Both the position numbers and the translations under genes were made by a program. Of a stretch of 64,000 bases of DNA, positions 35,613 through 44,161 are shown in pieces (positions within the stretch are counted from its first letter, which is position 1; every line of letters begins with the position of its first letter). This DNA is from Novosphingobium jiangmenense (GTDB lineage Bacteria; Pseudomonadota; Alphaproteobacteria; Sphingomonadales; Sphingomonadaceae), in contig NZ_JADQDC010000003.1 of the NCBI RefSeq assembly GCF_015694345.1, forward strand, positions 1 to 64,000. Reading direction: 5' to 3'. Under the pieces are notes generated by a model. That model did no database searches. It was not told the DNA's origin and worked only from the letters and a program-made list of their open reading frames with translations.

Positions 35613-35929
35613 TCGCCCTTCTCCTGCGCAAGCTTGTCGAGCTGCCGCTTATGCGCTTCGTGCACCTTAGTCCGGAGGGTCGCATCGGGATGGGCAAGCA
35701 GAAGGCCATCGAGAGCGCACATGATGAAGACCAGACGGCGTTTGATGAACTCGGCGTTCTGCCTCGCCTCCTCACGCAGCTCCTGGCCCTGGAACAGGTC
35801 CGTGACGATGGCACCGATCCACTGGCTGCGGCTTTGCTTGGCGCGGGTGGCTTCATCCTGAACCCAGGCGGCGACGTGCTTGGGCAGATAGGTCTGGATG
35901 GAAACATTGCGTGTCATGCTGGACTCCAT
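35609..35929 (-). CDS. Small ribbon-helix-helix-like protein
   Basis: This 106-residue protein begins with VSIQTYLPKHVAAWVQDEA followed by SRSQWIGAIVTDLF, a pattern seen in ribbon-helix-helix DNA-binding proteins and in some mobilisation accessory proteins. A long helix with many charged residues follows. It is coupled to the excisionase-like gene. A start at 35917 (MTRNVSIQ) is also possible. Its role, perhaps in island transfer or control, is inferred from position only. Confidence 0.55.
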   Translation of the reverse strand: MESSMTRNVSIQTYLPKHVAAWVQDEATRAKQSRSQWIGAIVTDLFQGQELREEARQNAEFIKRRLVFIMCALDGLLLAHPDATLRTKVHEAHKRQLDKLAQEKGE

Positions 35930-36398
35930 GCTGGTGGAGCCTGGATCACACTGCGAAAGGCAAGTTTGTTCTACTTATGTTCGATGGCGCAGTCAAGCTC
36001 GCTGGAACTGGCGCATTTCCTCGCCTTTCGGCCATATGTGATTTGCGGGAATGCCCAAGACTGATCGCAAGTCAGATTTGACGGAGAAGCTGCCAATTTC
36101 TCAGATACGCACCAAATTACTGTTATATAATGTTTTATTTCCAGTCTTCCCTGCGATTTGTCGCGTACGGTGTGCGCGAAGTTGTTCCCTATTTGGACCG
36201 ATGTGATCAACCACTTCCCTGCCCGATTTCCGATGGCAAAGGTCTTGGTTTCACGCGGATTTCCTAGCCCAAATCGGGCTTGAGTGATAGCCATTCGATC
36301 AAACATCTCCTGCCTATAAACCACGCATTTGTAGCAAATGGCCATCCGACCTGGCTCATCTGAGGGGTCCGTATCGTAGGGATCCGATGGTGCGCAGG
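35930..36398. other. Gap with no convincing gene; possible boundary of a nested element
   Basis: A minus-strand open frame of 143 codons (35971-36402) crosses this gap, but it lacks a ribosome site and recognisable motifs and reads like random composition, so I do not call it. The gap contains AT-rich patches (36118-36142) and GCGTACGGTGTGC at 36163-36175, repeated at 46722-46734 beside the tandem recombinases. Confidence 0.55.
36163..36175 (+). repeat. 13-bp direct repeat, left copy (possible att site)
   Basis: GCGTACGGTGTGC recurs exactly at 46722-46734, about 10.5 kb away, immediately upstream of two tyrosine recombinase genes. Only half of the dyad found at the right copy is present here. 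Confidence 0.4.
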
Positions 36399-37277
36399 TC
36401 ATGCCGCCGTCGGCGTTCGGCGAGCATCTACAAACGCCCAGTGAAGCGTTCGGGTAATGGCCAGCGCCCCGGCCCGAACAAGCGGTCGAGCTGGCCCATG
36501 CAGCCGCCTGTTGTGCATAGCCTTGGCCCAGGAGGGCAGCAGGTCTACTGCGGCCTGCATAAGCAGATGCTGCGCGGGCGATGCAGCCAGCGAAGGGGAA
36601 GGCTGGGAGAGTACCATTCCGGCAACGGAGTGCGTGCGATCGTTGGCGCGCAGTTCTGGCATGAACTCTTCGATCAGTGCCTCAGCCTGAGCCCGCGTTT
36701 CTGGCACAGGATCAGCACCTAACGCGCGAGCGACGAGCCCCGCCTGCTTTACATAGGCGTCCTGGTCTGAGGGCGACATTCGCGGTTCGCCGTAGGCAAT
36801 CCATGCATCAAGGAAACCGATCGTCTCGCAGACATGAACCCATGCCAGCAGACGCGGATCACCCGCCCGATAGGGCGTCCCATCACCCAGTACGCCTTGC
36901 ACGTGTTCGTGGACCGCCTTGACCTCTTCGATTGCCCGTTCAGCAAGCTCGCGTTCCGCGTAGGTGGTGACCGCAATAAACCTTGCCGTACGGCGCAAGC
37001 GCCCGATCATGTCGTTGCGAAACGTGCTGTGGTCCCAGACACCGGCTAGCGCCGCCGGGTGCAGCATCTGCATGAGCAAAGCGGTAACTCCGCCGATCAT
37101 CATGGTGGTCACATCGCCGTGAACGCGCCAGATAACGGACTCCGGTTCGAACAAGGCTCCGCGTGACCGGACGACGGGGGTCTCGCCCTTTTCCCGGTCA
37201 TTGAACACTGCCTGCACGCGCGAAACGAGGACGCGTCGCAGAAACAAACCGGGCGATAGGTCAACTGGCATCGTCAT
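36399..37277 (-). CDS. MpaB-family oxygenase-like protein (DUF2236)
   Basis: This 292-residue protein shows the DUF2236/latex-clearing family pattern: GDVTTMMIGGVTALLMQMLHPAALAGVWDHS near residue 55, then RLRRTARFI and LLAWVHVCETIGFLDAW. The His residues in these blocks are the probable heme or metal ligands. Related proteins include MpaB' and rubber oxygenase Lcp, but many members have no known substrate. Its ATG overlaps the stop of the upstream epimerase gene (ATGA). It closes the operon of the GbsR-type regulator. Confidence 0.8.
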   Translation of the reverse strand: MTMPVDLSPGLFLRRVLVSRVQAVFNDREKGETPVVRSRGALFEPESVIWRVHGDVTTMMIGGVTALLMQMLHPAALAGVWDHSTFRNDMIGRLRRTARFIAVTTYAERELAERAIEEVKAVHEHVQGVLGDGTPYRAGDPRLLAWVHVCETIGFLDAWIAYGEPRMSPSDQDAYVKQAGLVARALGADPVPETRAQAEALIEEFMPELRANDRTHSVAGMVLSQPSPSLAASPAQHLLMQAAVDLLPSWAKAMHNRRLHGPARPLVRAGALAITRTLHWAFVDARRTPTAA

Positions 37278-38779
37278 GCTTTTGCAACTACCGAATATGT
37301 GACCGCAACCCCATTTGAAGCCTCCCTATTGGGCTTGCCAACGATCTGGGCGAGTGCCGCATCGATCGTTGCATATTCAAAGACGAACCCGCTGCGCATG
37401 GCTGCATCGGGAATGACGCGCTGTCCGCTAAGCAGCAGTTCCTCTGCGAAGCCCCCCAGAGCAACCCGTAAGGGCCACGCGGGAATTGAAACCATTGCCG
37501 GGCGTGATAGCGCCGCCGCCAGTGCGCCAGTGAAGCGCCTATTTGTAACGGGTTCAGGCGCGACGGCATTGACCGGACCTGCCAATTCATCCTTCGCGAT
37601 GGCATGACAGATGAGGCGTACGATATCGTCGCGATGGATCCAACTCATCCAATGCCATCCGTCGCCAAACCGGCCACCCAGGCCGAACTCGAAGGGAGCC
37701 AGCAAGCGCGCGAGCATGCCGCCGCTTCGGTCAAGGACCAGCCCTGTGCGGAGATACACTGTACGCACGCCAAGGCTCTCGGCGCGCTTCGCCGCGCGTT
37801 CCCAGCTGACGCAGACACGTCGGGAGAAACAGGGCGTGCCAAGGTTCGCTTCGGTCAAAGGCTGGTCTCCGCGCAATCCGTACCAGCCAATGGCTGAGCC
37901 GCTGACAAGCACAGCGGGCTTGCGGTCCAACCGTTCGATCAGTCGGGCAATCCCGTAGGTGGTTTCCAAGCGCGAACGGATGATCCGCAGGCGCTTGGCC
38001 TTTGTCCACGGCGTATCGGAAATGGGCTCTCCGGCCAGGTTCACGATCGCATCGATGAGTGTCTCACTTGCGATCTCGTCCAGCGAGGTTACGCAGCGAA
38101 CCGGCCCGGCAGCTGCAAGCGGGACGACCTTTGCTCGGTCGCGGGTCAACACAGTGACGTTGTGACCGGCGGCGATCAACGCCGTCACCAGCCTGTTGCC
38201 GATAAAGCCCGTTCCACCGGTCACGAGAACTGATTGGTGCGCAGGCAAAGCAGCTACAAGGCTGGCGGGATCACGCTCGGTCAACCGGACCGTGCGGCGG
38301 GCGGCAGCGAGATCGCGCAGCCCCGAGACGATCACCCCAAATGCCGCGACGGCACAGAACCAGCTCATCAGACCGTAGTATGTCGGGGCAAGCCCGGTCT
38401 CGTTGCCCGCCAGCCCGACAAGCCAAGGAACCAGCATTGCAAGGATCACGCCGTAGTTCAGCGTCAAAAGCGTGTGCGTTATGCGCTCGGTCGCGGGCAG
38501 GTGGCGGGTGCGATCCTCCTCCACGAAATCCCACAATGTTATGACCAGTTCGCCCGCCAGCAGGGCCAGAAGTGCGACCGCCCACAGGCCCTTTGGCTCG
38601 AACCAGCCAAGCGCGGTAAACATCACCGCATAGGCAAGGTTGCGCACGCCATGTAGGGCCAGCTCAACCCGTTGCGACTGCCGCCACGCCAGGCGCTCGG
38701 TACCCTCATGGTGATAGATGGTATCGAAGGCGCCCATCATCATTTGGGCGAAGACGGCGATCCAGAGAATGTCAGTCAT
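37274..38779 (-). CDS. TIGR01777-type NAD-dependent epimerase with N-terminal membrane domain
   Basis: This 501-residue fusion has about four membrane spans in residues 1-165 (FAQMMMGAFDTIYHHEG; LWAVALLALLAGELVITLW). An extended-SDR domain follows: VLVTGGTGFIGNRLV, LAGEPISDTPWTKAKR, SGSAIGWYG and SWIHRDDI, all typical of TIGR01777/SulA-like epimerases. The C-terminal part ends with the family's LLLSGQRVIP block. The membrane half resembles proteins found next to DUF4166 genes. An action on membrane lipids or isoprenoids is inferred. It overlaps both neighbours (ATGA downstream; 8 bp upstream). Confidence 0.85.
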   Translation of the reverse strand: MTDILWIAVFAQMMMGAFDTIYHHEGTERLAWRQSQRVELALHGVRNLAYAVMFTALGWFEPKGLWAVALLALLAGELVITLWDFVEEDRTRHLPATERITHTLLTLNYGVILAMLVPWLVGLAGNETGLAPTYYGLMSWFCAVAAFGVIVSGLRDLAAARRTVRLTERDPASLVAALPAHQSVLVTGGTGFIGNRLVTALIAAGHNVTVLTRDRAKVVPLAAAGPVRCVTSLDEIASETLIDAIVNLAGEPISDTPWTKAKRLRIIRSRLETTYGIARLIERLDRKPAVLVSGSAIGWYGLRGDQPLTEANLGTPCFSRRVCVSWERAAKRAESLGVRTVYLRTGLVLDRSGGMLARLLAPFEFGLGGRFGDGWHWMSWIHRDDIVRLICHAIAKDELAGPVNAVAPEPVTNRRFTGALAAALSRPAMVSIPAWPLRVALGGFAEELLLSGQRVIPDAAMRSGFVFEYATIDAALAQIVGKPNREASNGVAVTYSVVAKA

Positions 38780-39473
38780 GGGCAGGCCCTCCCTGGTTGT
38801 CGGATTGGTCGCAAAAGCGGCTGTGCTGGTGCATCACCTCACCCAAAAGGCGGTGACGCAGGGCAAGCGTGAAGGTGAAGCTTCCTCCGCCGCAATCAGC
38901 ATGGTCAATGGTCAGCACGCCCGGCGCGAGCCAGCGCGGCATGCGCAGCCGGATGCGCCCCAGCTGCAAGAAATAGTGATCGCTCGAGAAGCGGATACCG
39001 CCCTCAATCGCACTGACGCAAAGCGCAATGCCGAAGCCCCCGCCGAGATATTCCTCCAGGCCGGTAGGCCCGGCAAAGCGCTTGGCGGAATGGATCACTT
39101 GCGGGAAACCGCGCTTGCGCGCGTAAACCCTAGTCCAGACCTGGCCCCCGCTCACGCCGTCTTCGGTGACGCTGACTATGGCAGCAACTCCGCCCTCGCG
39201 CTCCAGCGGGAGCGGGGCGCCAATCAGTCGACAAGCCTGGGCCAGAATCCAACCGCTGATATTCATCCGGCAAGACAAAACCTGTCCGGCATAATTGGCA
39301 GAATGCCCGACACCGAGGCGTTTGCCGAAGCGGCGGCGGACAGCATCTGGAAGAGACGCCCATTCCTGCGCGCCAAGCAATTGGCGGAAGCGCAAGTCGA
39401 TCAATTCGTTTGCCCCGCTGGCAGCGGGCTTGCCCGTCTGTCGATCGGGGAGTTCCCTCACTATGTTCTGCAT
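38772..39473 (-). CDS. DUF4166-containing protein
   Basis: This 233-residue protein fits DUF4166 (FRQLLGAQEWASLPDAVRRRF; WTRVYARKRGFPQVIHSAKRF; GIRFSSDHYFLQLGRIRLRMP). The biochemical role of the family is unknown, though it is regularly linked to TIGR01777 epimerases, as here. It is the first gene of the three-gene operon and lies 62 bp downstream of the regulator gene, with an operator in between. Confidence 0.8.
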   Translation of the reverse strand: MQNIVRELPDRQTGKPAASGANELIDLRFRQLLGAQEWASLPDAVRRRFGKRLGVGHSANYAGQVLSCRMNISGWILAQACRLIGAPLPLEREGGVAAIVSVTEDGVSGGQVWTRVYARKRGFPQVIHSAKRFAGPTGLEEYLGGGFGIALCVSAIEGGIRFSSDHYFLQLGRIRLRMPRWLAPGVLTIDHADCGGGSFTFTLALRHRLLGEVMHQHSRFCDQSDNQGGPAHD

Positions 39474-39499
39474 CTCCCGATCTCCTGTTTGGCTAGTTA

Positions 39500-39517
39500 T
39501 TTCTGTATTGAGAGAAA
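39500..39517. promoter_or_regulatory. GbsR-type operator in front of the DUF4166 operon
   Basis: TTTCTGTATTGAGAGAAA matches the perfect palindrome at 40108-40125 in 15 of 18 positions and lies between the regulator stop and the DUF4166 start, where the operon promoter should be. Confidence 0.6.
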
Positions 39518-39535
39518 TCTGGGCTCAAATTTTTT

Positions 39536-40117
39536 TCACGCATCTTCTTTGGCGGACGCATCCTTGCGACCGACAAATTTCAGCAGGCTAACAACCTTCG
39601 ATCCAAGCCGGATTAGCCGCATGATCTGCTGCGGAGGGACGTGGATCATCTGGTTGTACCAGCCCTCCACCGTGTTGATGAAATCGTGCATCCCATGCAG
39701 CCGCTGACGGACCAGGGGGCTGATACGCGGATCGTCGATTCCCTCCATCGCCGCCCGAATGGCTGCCACCATCGGGTCGATCTCGCGCTCCTTACGCCCC
39801 TGCGCGACCTTGCTTGCCATCTGCCACATGTCGGTTTCGGCAACGTAGTGATCGCGCCGGTCACCGAGCACAGGAACGCGAGTGACCAGCTTCCAGTTCA
39901 ACAGTTCCTTGATGCTGTTGGAGACGTTGGAACGCGCCATGCCAAGCTTTTCGGCGATCTCTTCAGCCGTGAGCGGGCGATCGGAGAGCAGCAGCAGCGC
40001 TTGAATTTGCGCGACTGAGCGATTGACGCCCCACTGGCCGCCGAGATCACCCCAGCGCAGCACGAACGCCTCCACGGCGGCGGGCAGCTTGTGCGACTCG
40101 ATAGTTTTTTCTGTCAT
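39536..40117 (-). CDS. GbsR/MarR family transcriptional regulator
   Basis: This 193-residue regulator has a winged-helix domain (VNRSVAQIQALLLLSDRPLTAEEIAEKLGMARSNVSNSIKELLNW) and a helical C terminus, as in COG1510 proteins related to GbsR. ATG 40117 is chosen because the family begins near MTEKTIESHKLP and because an 18-bp palindrome overlaps it, implying autorepression. It precedes the DUF4166-epimerase-MpaB operon on the same strand. Confidence 0.85.
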   Translation of the reverse strand: MTEKTIESHKLPAAVEAFVLRWGDLGGQWGVNRSVAQIQALLLLSDRPLTAEEIAEKLGMARSNVSNSIKELLNWKLVTRVPVLGDRRDHYVAETDMWQMASKVAQGRKEREIDPMVAAIRAAMEGIDDPRISPLVRQRLHGMHDFINTVEGWYNQMIHVPPQQIMRLIRLGSKVVSLLKFVGRKDASAKEDA

Positions 40118-40125
40118 GACAGAAA
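40108..40125. promoter_or_regulatory. Perfect palindrome over the GbsR-type regulator start
   Basis: TTTCTGTCATGACAGAAA is identical to its reverse complement over 18 bp, with the start codon at its centre. Binding here would block translation start or transcription elongation, an autoregulatory design. A near copy precedes the downstream operon. Confidence 0.7.
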
Positions 40126-40441
40126 TATCTGCTAGATAGTAATGCGAGTCAAGGGATTGGTTTCGACTACAAGCGGCGGCGGCTTTGCGCGCCATCCCGG
40201 TCATAGCTGATCGCCCGTTGGCTGCCACAAAGCGGACATAGCTACCATATGGTGCGGCTGGCCAGACAAGGAAGTTTGTCGTTACGGTGCTGCTATGTAT
40301 GCGGCAGTTTAATCTCAACGCGAAAATTGCAGAGGACCGAACGAAATCGCGAATTAAATGGCATAGACACGCTATTATCTTAAGGAAAAAATGCCGCCAT
40401 TTTGAAATGAATGATTTTCAAAGGTACATTGCTCTGTCGTT
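40118..40441. other. Gap between the GbsR-type gene and the IS3 element
   Basis: Apart from the palindrome at its left edge I see no gene or repeat here. The stretch next to the IS (40370-40440) is AT-rich compared with the core genome. Confidence 0.6.
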
Positions 40442-40446
40442 GCCCC

Positions 40447-41292
40447 TTAATTCCCGGACAGTTCCTCACTGGTTGAACGGTTGATGTATTCGCGCGGGGC
40501 GAGGTAGCCAAGTGCGCGATGGGGGTGAACGGTATTGTAGTGGTGGAACCAGCTGGGCAGCTGGTTGAGGACTGCTCTGGCGTTGGGCTTTTCGGCGACG
40601 CGGACGTAGTCGCGCTTCATGGTGCGCACGAACGCCTCGGCCATGCCGTTCGATTGCGGGCTTTCGATGGGGGTTGTGCGCGGCCTGAGGTTGATCTCGC
40701 GTGCGAAGCGGCGGGTCTCCTTGGCGGTGTAGCAGCTGCCGTTATCCGTCAGCCATTCGATGGTGGCAGGCAGCTTGTTCACACGGCCGAAGCGATGCTC
40801 CACGGTGGCGGTCATCAGATCGCGCACATCCTCGGCGGATATGCCGGCAGTGGTGGCAACGAAGCCCATGGCCTCGCGATCGCAGCAGTCGAGGGAGAAG
40901 GCGACGCGCACCTTCTCGCCGTTGTCGCAGCCGATCTCGAAGCCGTCGGAGCACCAGCGGGTGTTGCGGGTATCGACCGCGACCCGCCCGTCGTGGCGGC
41001 GCTCGTCACCCTTTCCGCTATGGCGCTGTAGCAGGAGGCCATGCACCTTCATCACCCGGTAGACCCGCTTGGCATTGGGCGCAGATAGCCCGCCATTGCG
41101 TGCCTGCCGCCGCAGGATCGCGTGGATCCGGCGGTAGCCATAGGTCGGCAGTTCGGCGATCAGAGCCTGGATACGCGCGACGAGATCTTCCTCGGGCAGC
41201 GGGGGTCGGCCGCGGCGGCGCGCAGGGGCCTTGCGCCTGGCTGACGAGAGATGCTGCCGCGAGACGCCGAGCGCACTCGCCACTGCGCTCAC
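40447..41292 (-). CDS. IS3-family transposase OrfB (DDE integrase)
   Basis: This 281-residue protein has an HTH_21-like region ([20 protein letters not shown]) and an rve integrase core with Asp in WCSDGFEI, Asp in WLTDNGS and Glu in [14 protein letters not shown]. The start overlaps the orfA stop. It is most likely made as an OrfAB fusion through a -1 frameshift at the A7 run on the minus strand (41330-41336). Confidence 0.93.
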   Translation of the reverse strand: MSAVASALGVSRQHLSSARRKAPARRRGRPPLPEEDLVARIQALIAELPTYGYRRIHAILRRQARNGGLSAPNAKRVYRVMKVHGLLLQRHSGKGDERRHDGRVAVDTRNTRWCSDGFEIGCDNGEKVRVAFSLDCCDREAMGFVATTAGISAEDVRDLMTATVEHRFGRVNKLPATIEWLTDNGSCYTAKETRRFAREINLRPRTTPIESPQSNGMAEAFVRTMKRDYVRVAEKPNARAVLNQLPSWFHHYNTVHPHRALGYLAPREYINRSTSEELSGN

Positions 41293-41699
41293 AGGTCGCC
41301 CTCCGGCAACGAGAGCGTGCGCAATGCCGTTTTTTTGGGACCCGCCACGCGCGAGATCGCCTCGCGCAGGATCTCGTTCTCCATGGTCTTCTTGCCCAGC
41401 ATGCGCTGCAGCTCGCGCACCTGGTTCTCGAGCGCGCGATACTCGCTCGCCGGAACCACCTCGCCGCCGGCACGGGTGGCGGTCAGGGCGCCGCTTGCCG
41501 CCTGTCGGCGCCAGCCAAACAGCTGGTTGGGCGCCACCCCGTGCATGCGCGCCACCAGCGACACGCTGTTGCCGGGAAGGAAGGTCTCTTCGACGATGCG
41601 GAGCTTCTCTTCCGGGGGCCAGCGCCTACGGCGCTGAACCCCTCCGAGAACCTCCGCATGCACATAGTTCCTGGGACTACTGTCGGTCATATGCCTCAC
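41289..41699 (-). CDS. IS3-family transposase OrfA (HTH_Tnp_1)
   Basis: This 136-residue protein has the helix-turn-helix ([37 protein letters not shown]) and the leucine-zipper tail ([20 protein letters not shown]) of IS3 OrfA proteins. CCCAAAAAAACGG near its 3' end is a typical slippery site for frameshifting into orfB. Confidence 0.92.
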   Translation of the reverse strand: MRHMTDSSPRNYVHAEVLGGVQRRRRWPPEEKLRIVEETFLPGNSVSLVARMHGVAPNQLFGWRRQAASGALTATRAGGEVVPASEYRALENQVRELQRMLGKKTMENEILREAISRVAGPKKTALRTLSLPEGDL

Positions 41700-41845
41700 T
41701 CTTACATAAGTGTGAGGTCCTGTCCGGTCATTTTGGGGGCCGCTTCATGCTCGCAAACTTCGATCGACCTCTTGCATCTTGACTATTAATGACAAACCCC
41801 TCTAAACTTAGGCCCATCTCACGAATGGTCGAGTTTTCGCTCTAC

Positions 41846-43252
41846 ATGCAAAATAAATATTTGTTTGCAGCACTTTGCTCGGGGCTGTGCCTCGTTACGG
41901 CTGGATGTGGAGGGGGTGACTCTTCAGGAGCTTCCGCTCCACCAGTAACAGTAGGAGGTGGCCAGACGCCGACGCCCACGCCCTCGCCCACATCAACGGG
42001 TGGAGCAGCCACGGCAGTCTTTGCCGCGTCTGCCACGGGGGCAATGATTGGGCGCATAAGCTTCGATAGCAACGGTTCAGGCTCCTTCGGTGATGCCGGA
42101 GACGTGCTCAGCAGCACATCGATCGACGGTCGTTTCGGTCGTTCAATCAGTACGCTTGCTCCCGAGATACACGAGGGGACCATTCCTACAAGCGCCACCT
42201 TTCGGATGCAGGCGACCGGAATTGACACTTTAACCGCACTATTCTTCTCGCAAATGAGGGCTCCCGCTGGCGCTACAGTCATCTCACCCCTTACAGCACT
42301 GGTAGATGCTGTGGGGTCTGAAGGTAGCGTGCGAAGCGCTTTGGGTCTCGATACAGGCCCGAATTCGCTGCGTGGTTCCATCGGTTTAACCACCTTCAAT
42401 CCAGCACAGGGCTTGGCCAGTAGTGACGCCGACACTCGCCATAACGCAACCCAACTAACTCGGGTTAACCTGCAATTGCTGGCGATGGCCGCCGTACTCA
42501 AGGACACGAATGGAGACCCGGTAGATTATTCGGTCAATATGCTCGATGGCCCGCGATATATGGCTCAGCAGATTGCCGCGAGCGGCCAGCTCGATCTGAC
42601 GAACCCCGCAACTATTCGCGCTGTGCTTGACCGAAGCATGGATCGTTTTGGAAGGCCGTCAGCACAGCTTGATGAGATGGCCAGCCTGATGGCGCGTTAC
42701 AATGCTGCGATCCCCACCGATCTTACCAGTTCCGATACGGTGCGGGGTTGGGCATGGACCTTCCGTTTCGATGTCATGGTTGATTACAGGATGCTTTCCA
42801 GCAGCTGGCCTAATCCCAGCACCGCACGCATCGCTGCAATTGATGCCGTGCAAATGCGCCAGACTGCTGCGGCATTTGCACGGTTGCAGGCACCCGTACC
42901 TGGCCTCTTCATGGCAGTTCCCGATTATGCTGAAGTGCTCGTTCCCGACGATTCAACAATACTGTCCGGATGCACGAGTGTGAATCGTCGTTATCCCAGC
43001 TGCAACGATATAGCCCCGTTCACTTTCGAACCTGCGACCAGGACTCTGGTCAGCGCGACGTCTAGCGTACCCTCCTCACTGGTTGTCGATCTTTCAGCAT
43101 CCGCAGTGCCGATCGAGCCTGACTTCCTGCGACTTCGTAGGCTTGGCACGACCTTCCGAGGGCCCGTGCAGGTGCGCTATACAAGCCGCCATCCCAATGG
43201 CCAGACATCAGAAAGCTACATCTTCGTTCGGGTGAGAGTGCCCGGCACGTGA
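41846..43252 (+). CDS. Predicted lipoprotein of unknown function
   Basis: This 468-residue protein has a lipoprotein signal (FAALCSGLCLVTAGC, Cys about residue 22), followed by a low-complexity Gly/Ser and TPTPTPSPTSTGG linker. The main body has no motif I recognise; the segment after the linker (GRISFDSNGSGSFGDAGD) resembles a dockerin- or EF-like calcium loop. It is transcribed away from the IS3 element. ATG 41846 is chosen over 41789 because it starts the signal peptide. Confidence 0.7.
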   Translation: MQNKYLFAALCSGLCLVTAGCGGGDSSGASAPPVTVGGGQTPTPTPSPTSTGGAATAVFAASATGAMIGRISFDSNGSGSFGDAGDVLSSTSIDGRFGRSISTLAPEIHEGTIPTSATFRMQATGIDTLTALFFSQMRAPAGATVISPLTALVDAVGSEGSVRSALGLDTGPNSLRGSIGLTTFNPAQGLASSDADTRHNATQLTRVNLQLLAMAAVLKDTNGDPVDYSVNMLDGPRYMAQQIAASGQLDLTNPATIRAVLDRSMDRFGRPSAQLDEMASLMARYNAAIPTDLTSSDTVRGWAWTFRFDVMVDYRMLSSSWPNPSTARIAAIDAVQMRQTAAAFARLQAPVPGLFMAVPDYAEVLVPDDSTILSGCTSVNRRYPSCNDIAPFTFEPATRTLVSATSSVPSSLVVDLSASAVPIEPDFLRLRRLGTTFRGPVQVRYTSRHPNGQTSESYIFVRVRVPGT

Positions 43253-43446
43253 CCTGAACATGGCAAGCTTGGGTAATTGCGTCGCGCAGCACGAAATCAA
43301 TGTCGCGCCTCTGTCAGACCTAAGCTTCTGAAACTAAGTTTCGGAATGAGCCTGTGGCCAAATGCTGGCAGTGTTCGTGCGTCTAATCGAACGGCAGCTT
43401 TCCAACACTCGCAACTTAGAACTTGCCATTCAGCAACCGGCCCAAT

Positions 43447-43776
43447 TCAAGCCACTGCATCCAGACCGCTGCGCTGGATGATCGAAAGCAGCCGCAGTGC
43501 AGGACCTCCTGGCTTCTTCGCCCCGCGCTCCCAGTCCGAAACCAGGTTCTTCGACACGTTGAGATAGCGCGCGAACACGGGCTGCGACACATGCTCTGCC
43601 TCCCGGATCGCCTTGATCTCGTCAGGCGACAGGACAGGCGCGGGCGCAAGGCAAGCCTCGTCGAACTCGCGCATGGTGCGCTTGTCGATGCTGCCTGCGT
43701 CGTGGAGGCCTTCCATCATTTCATGGACAGCGGCCATCGCCTCGCTCTTGTAGGTCTTTGCCTTAGCCTTGCTCAT
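43447..43776 (-). CDS. HigA-like antitoxin with XRE helix-turn-helix
   Basis: This 109-residue protein has a C-terminal XRE/HTH_3 domain: LSPDEIKAIREAEHVSQPVFARYLNVSKNLVSDWERG (49-85). Its start overlaps the upstream toxin gene by 14 bp. Toxin first, antitoxin second is the higBA order. The antitoxin probably represses the operon and neutralises the RelE-like toxin. Confidence 0.85.
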   Translation of the reverse strand: MSKAKAKTYKSEAMAAVHEMMEGLHDAGSIDKRTMREFDEACLAPAPVLSPDEIKAIREAEHVSQPVFARYLNVSKNLVSDWERGAKKPGGPALRLLSIIQRSGLDAVA

Positions 43777-44161
43777 CGTCTTTCACCTCGACCAATCGGC
43801 CTGCTTCAACTTCGGTTTCGATCTGGTTCTCGCCCAGCTCCAGCATGATGCTGGCCGCGTTGCGATAGACCTTCAGTTCTGCCGCACTCAGGTTTGCCTT
43901 GTCGCTCTTGGCAAAGGCGAACACGAATATGGCCCGCTCGCCCGAACGGAAGATCAGGATCGAGCGATAGCCGCCCGACTTGCCGCCGCCCTGGCGCGCG
44001 ATGCGCTGCTTGATGAGGCCGCTGCCAAGATCGGCATCGATCAGGCCGGATTCGGCCCGATGCACGGCATCAGCAAGCATGGCATCGCCGATCTTTTCCT
44101 TTGCAGCGAACTTGGCGAACCAGCGGTTGGCGTAGATGCGGATGCGCGGGTTCTCAGTCAT
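43763..44161 (-). CDS. RelE/HigB-like toxin (PF06296 type)
   Basis: This 132-residue protein fits the former DUF1044 family of RelE-like toxins: RWFAKFAAKEKIGDAMLADAV, ADLGSGLIKQRIARQGGGKSGGYRS and FVFAFAKSDKANLS. Such toxins cut mRNA on the ribosome. The ATG at 44161 lies within the end of the upstream recombinase gene (8-bp overlap), tying the pair to the recombinase transcript and so stabilising the element. Confidence 0.88.
   Translation of the reverse strand: MTENPRIRIYANRWFAKFAAKEKIGDAMLADAVHRAESGLIDADLGSGLIKQRIARQGGGKSGGYRSILIFRSGERAIFVFAFAKSDKANLSAAELKVYRNAASIMLELGENQIETEVEAGRLVEVKDDEQG

Larger units (their letters stand above)
40442..41740 (-). mobile_element. IS3-family insertion sequence
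   Basis: Two overlapping minus-strand genes (orfA, orfB) are flanked by imperfect inverted repeats of about 29 bp. The left end reads GCCCCTTAATTCCCGGACAG, then TTCCTCAC; the right end, on the other strand, reads CCCCAAAATGACCGGACAG, then GACCTCAC. Both reading frames are intact, so the copy may be active. A clear target duplication was not found. Confidence 0.85.

Noticed and set aside
35971..36402. Minus-strand open frame of 143 codons in the island gap
   Set aside because: No ribosome site, no recognisable motif, overlaps the MpaB stop region, and covers the AT-rich repeat-bearing gap.
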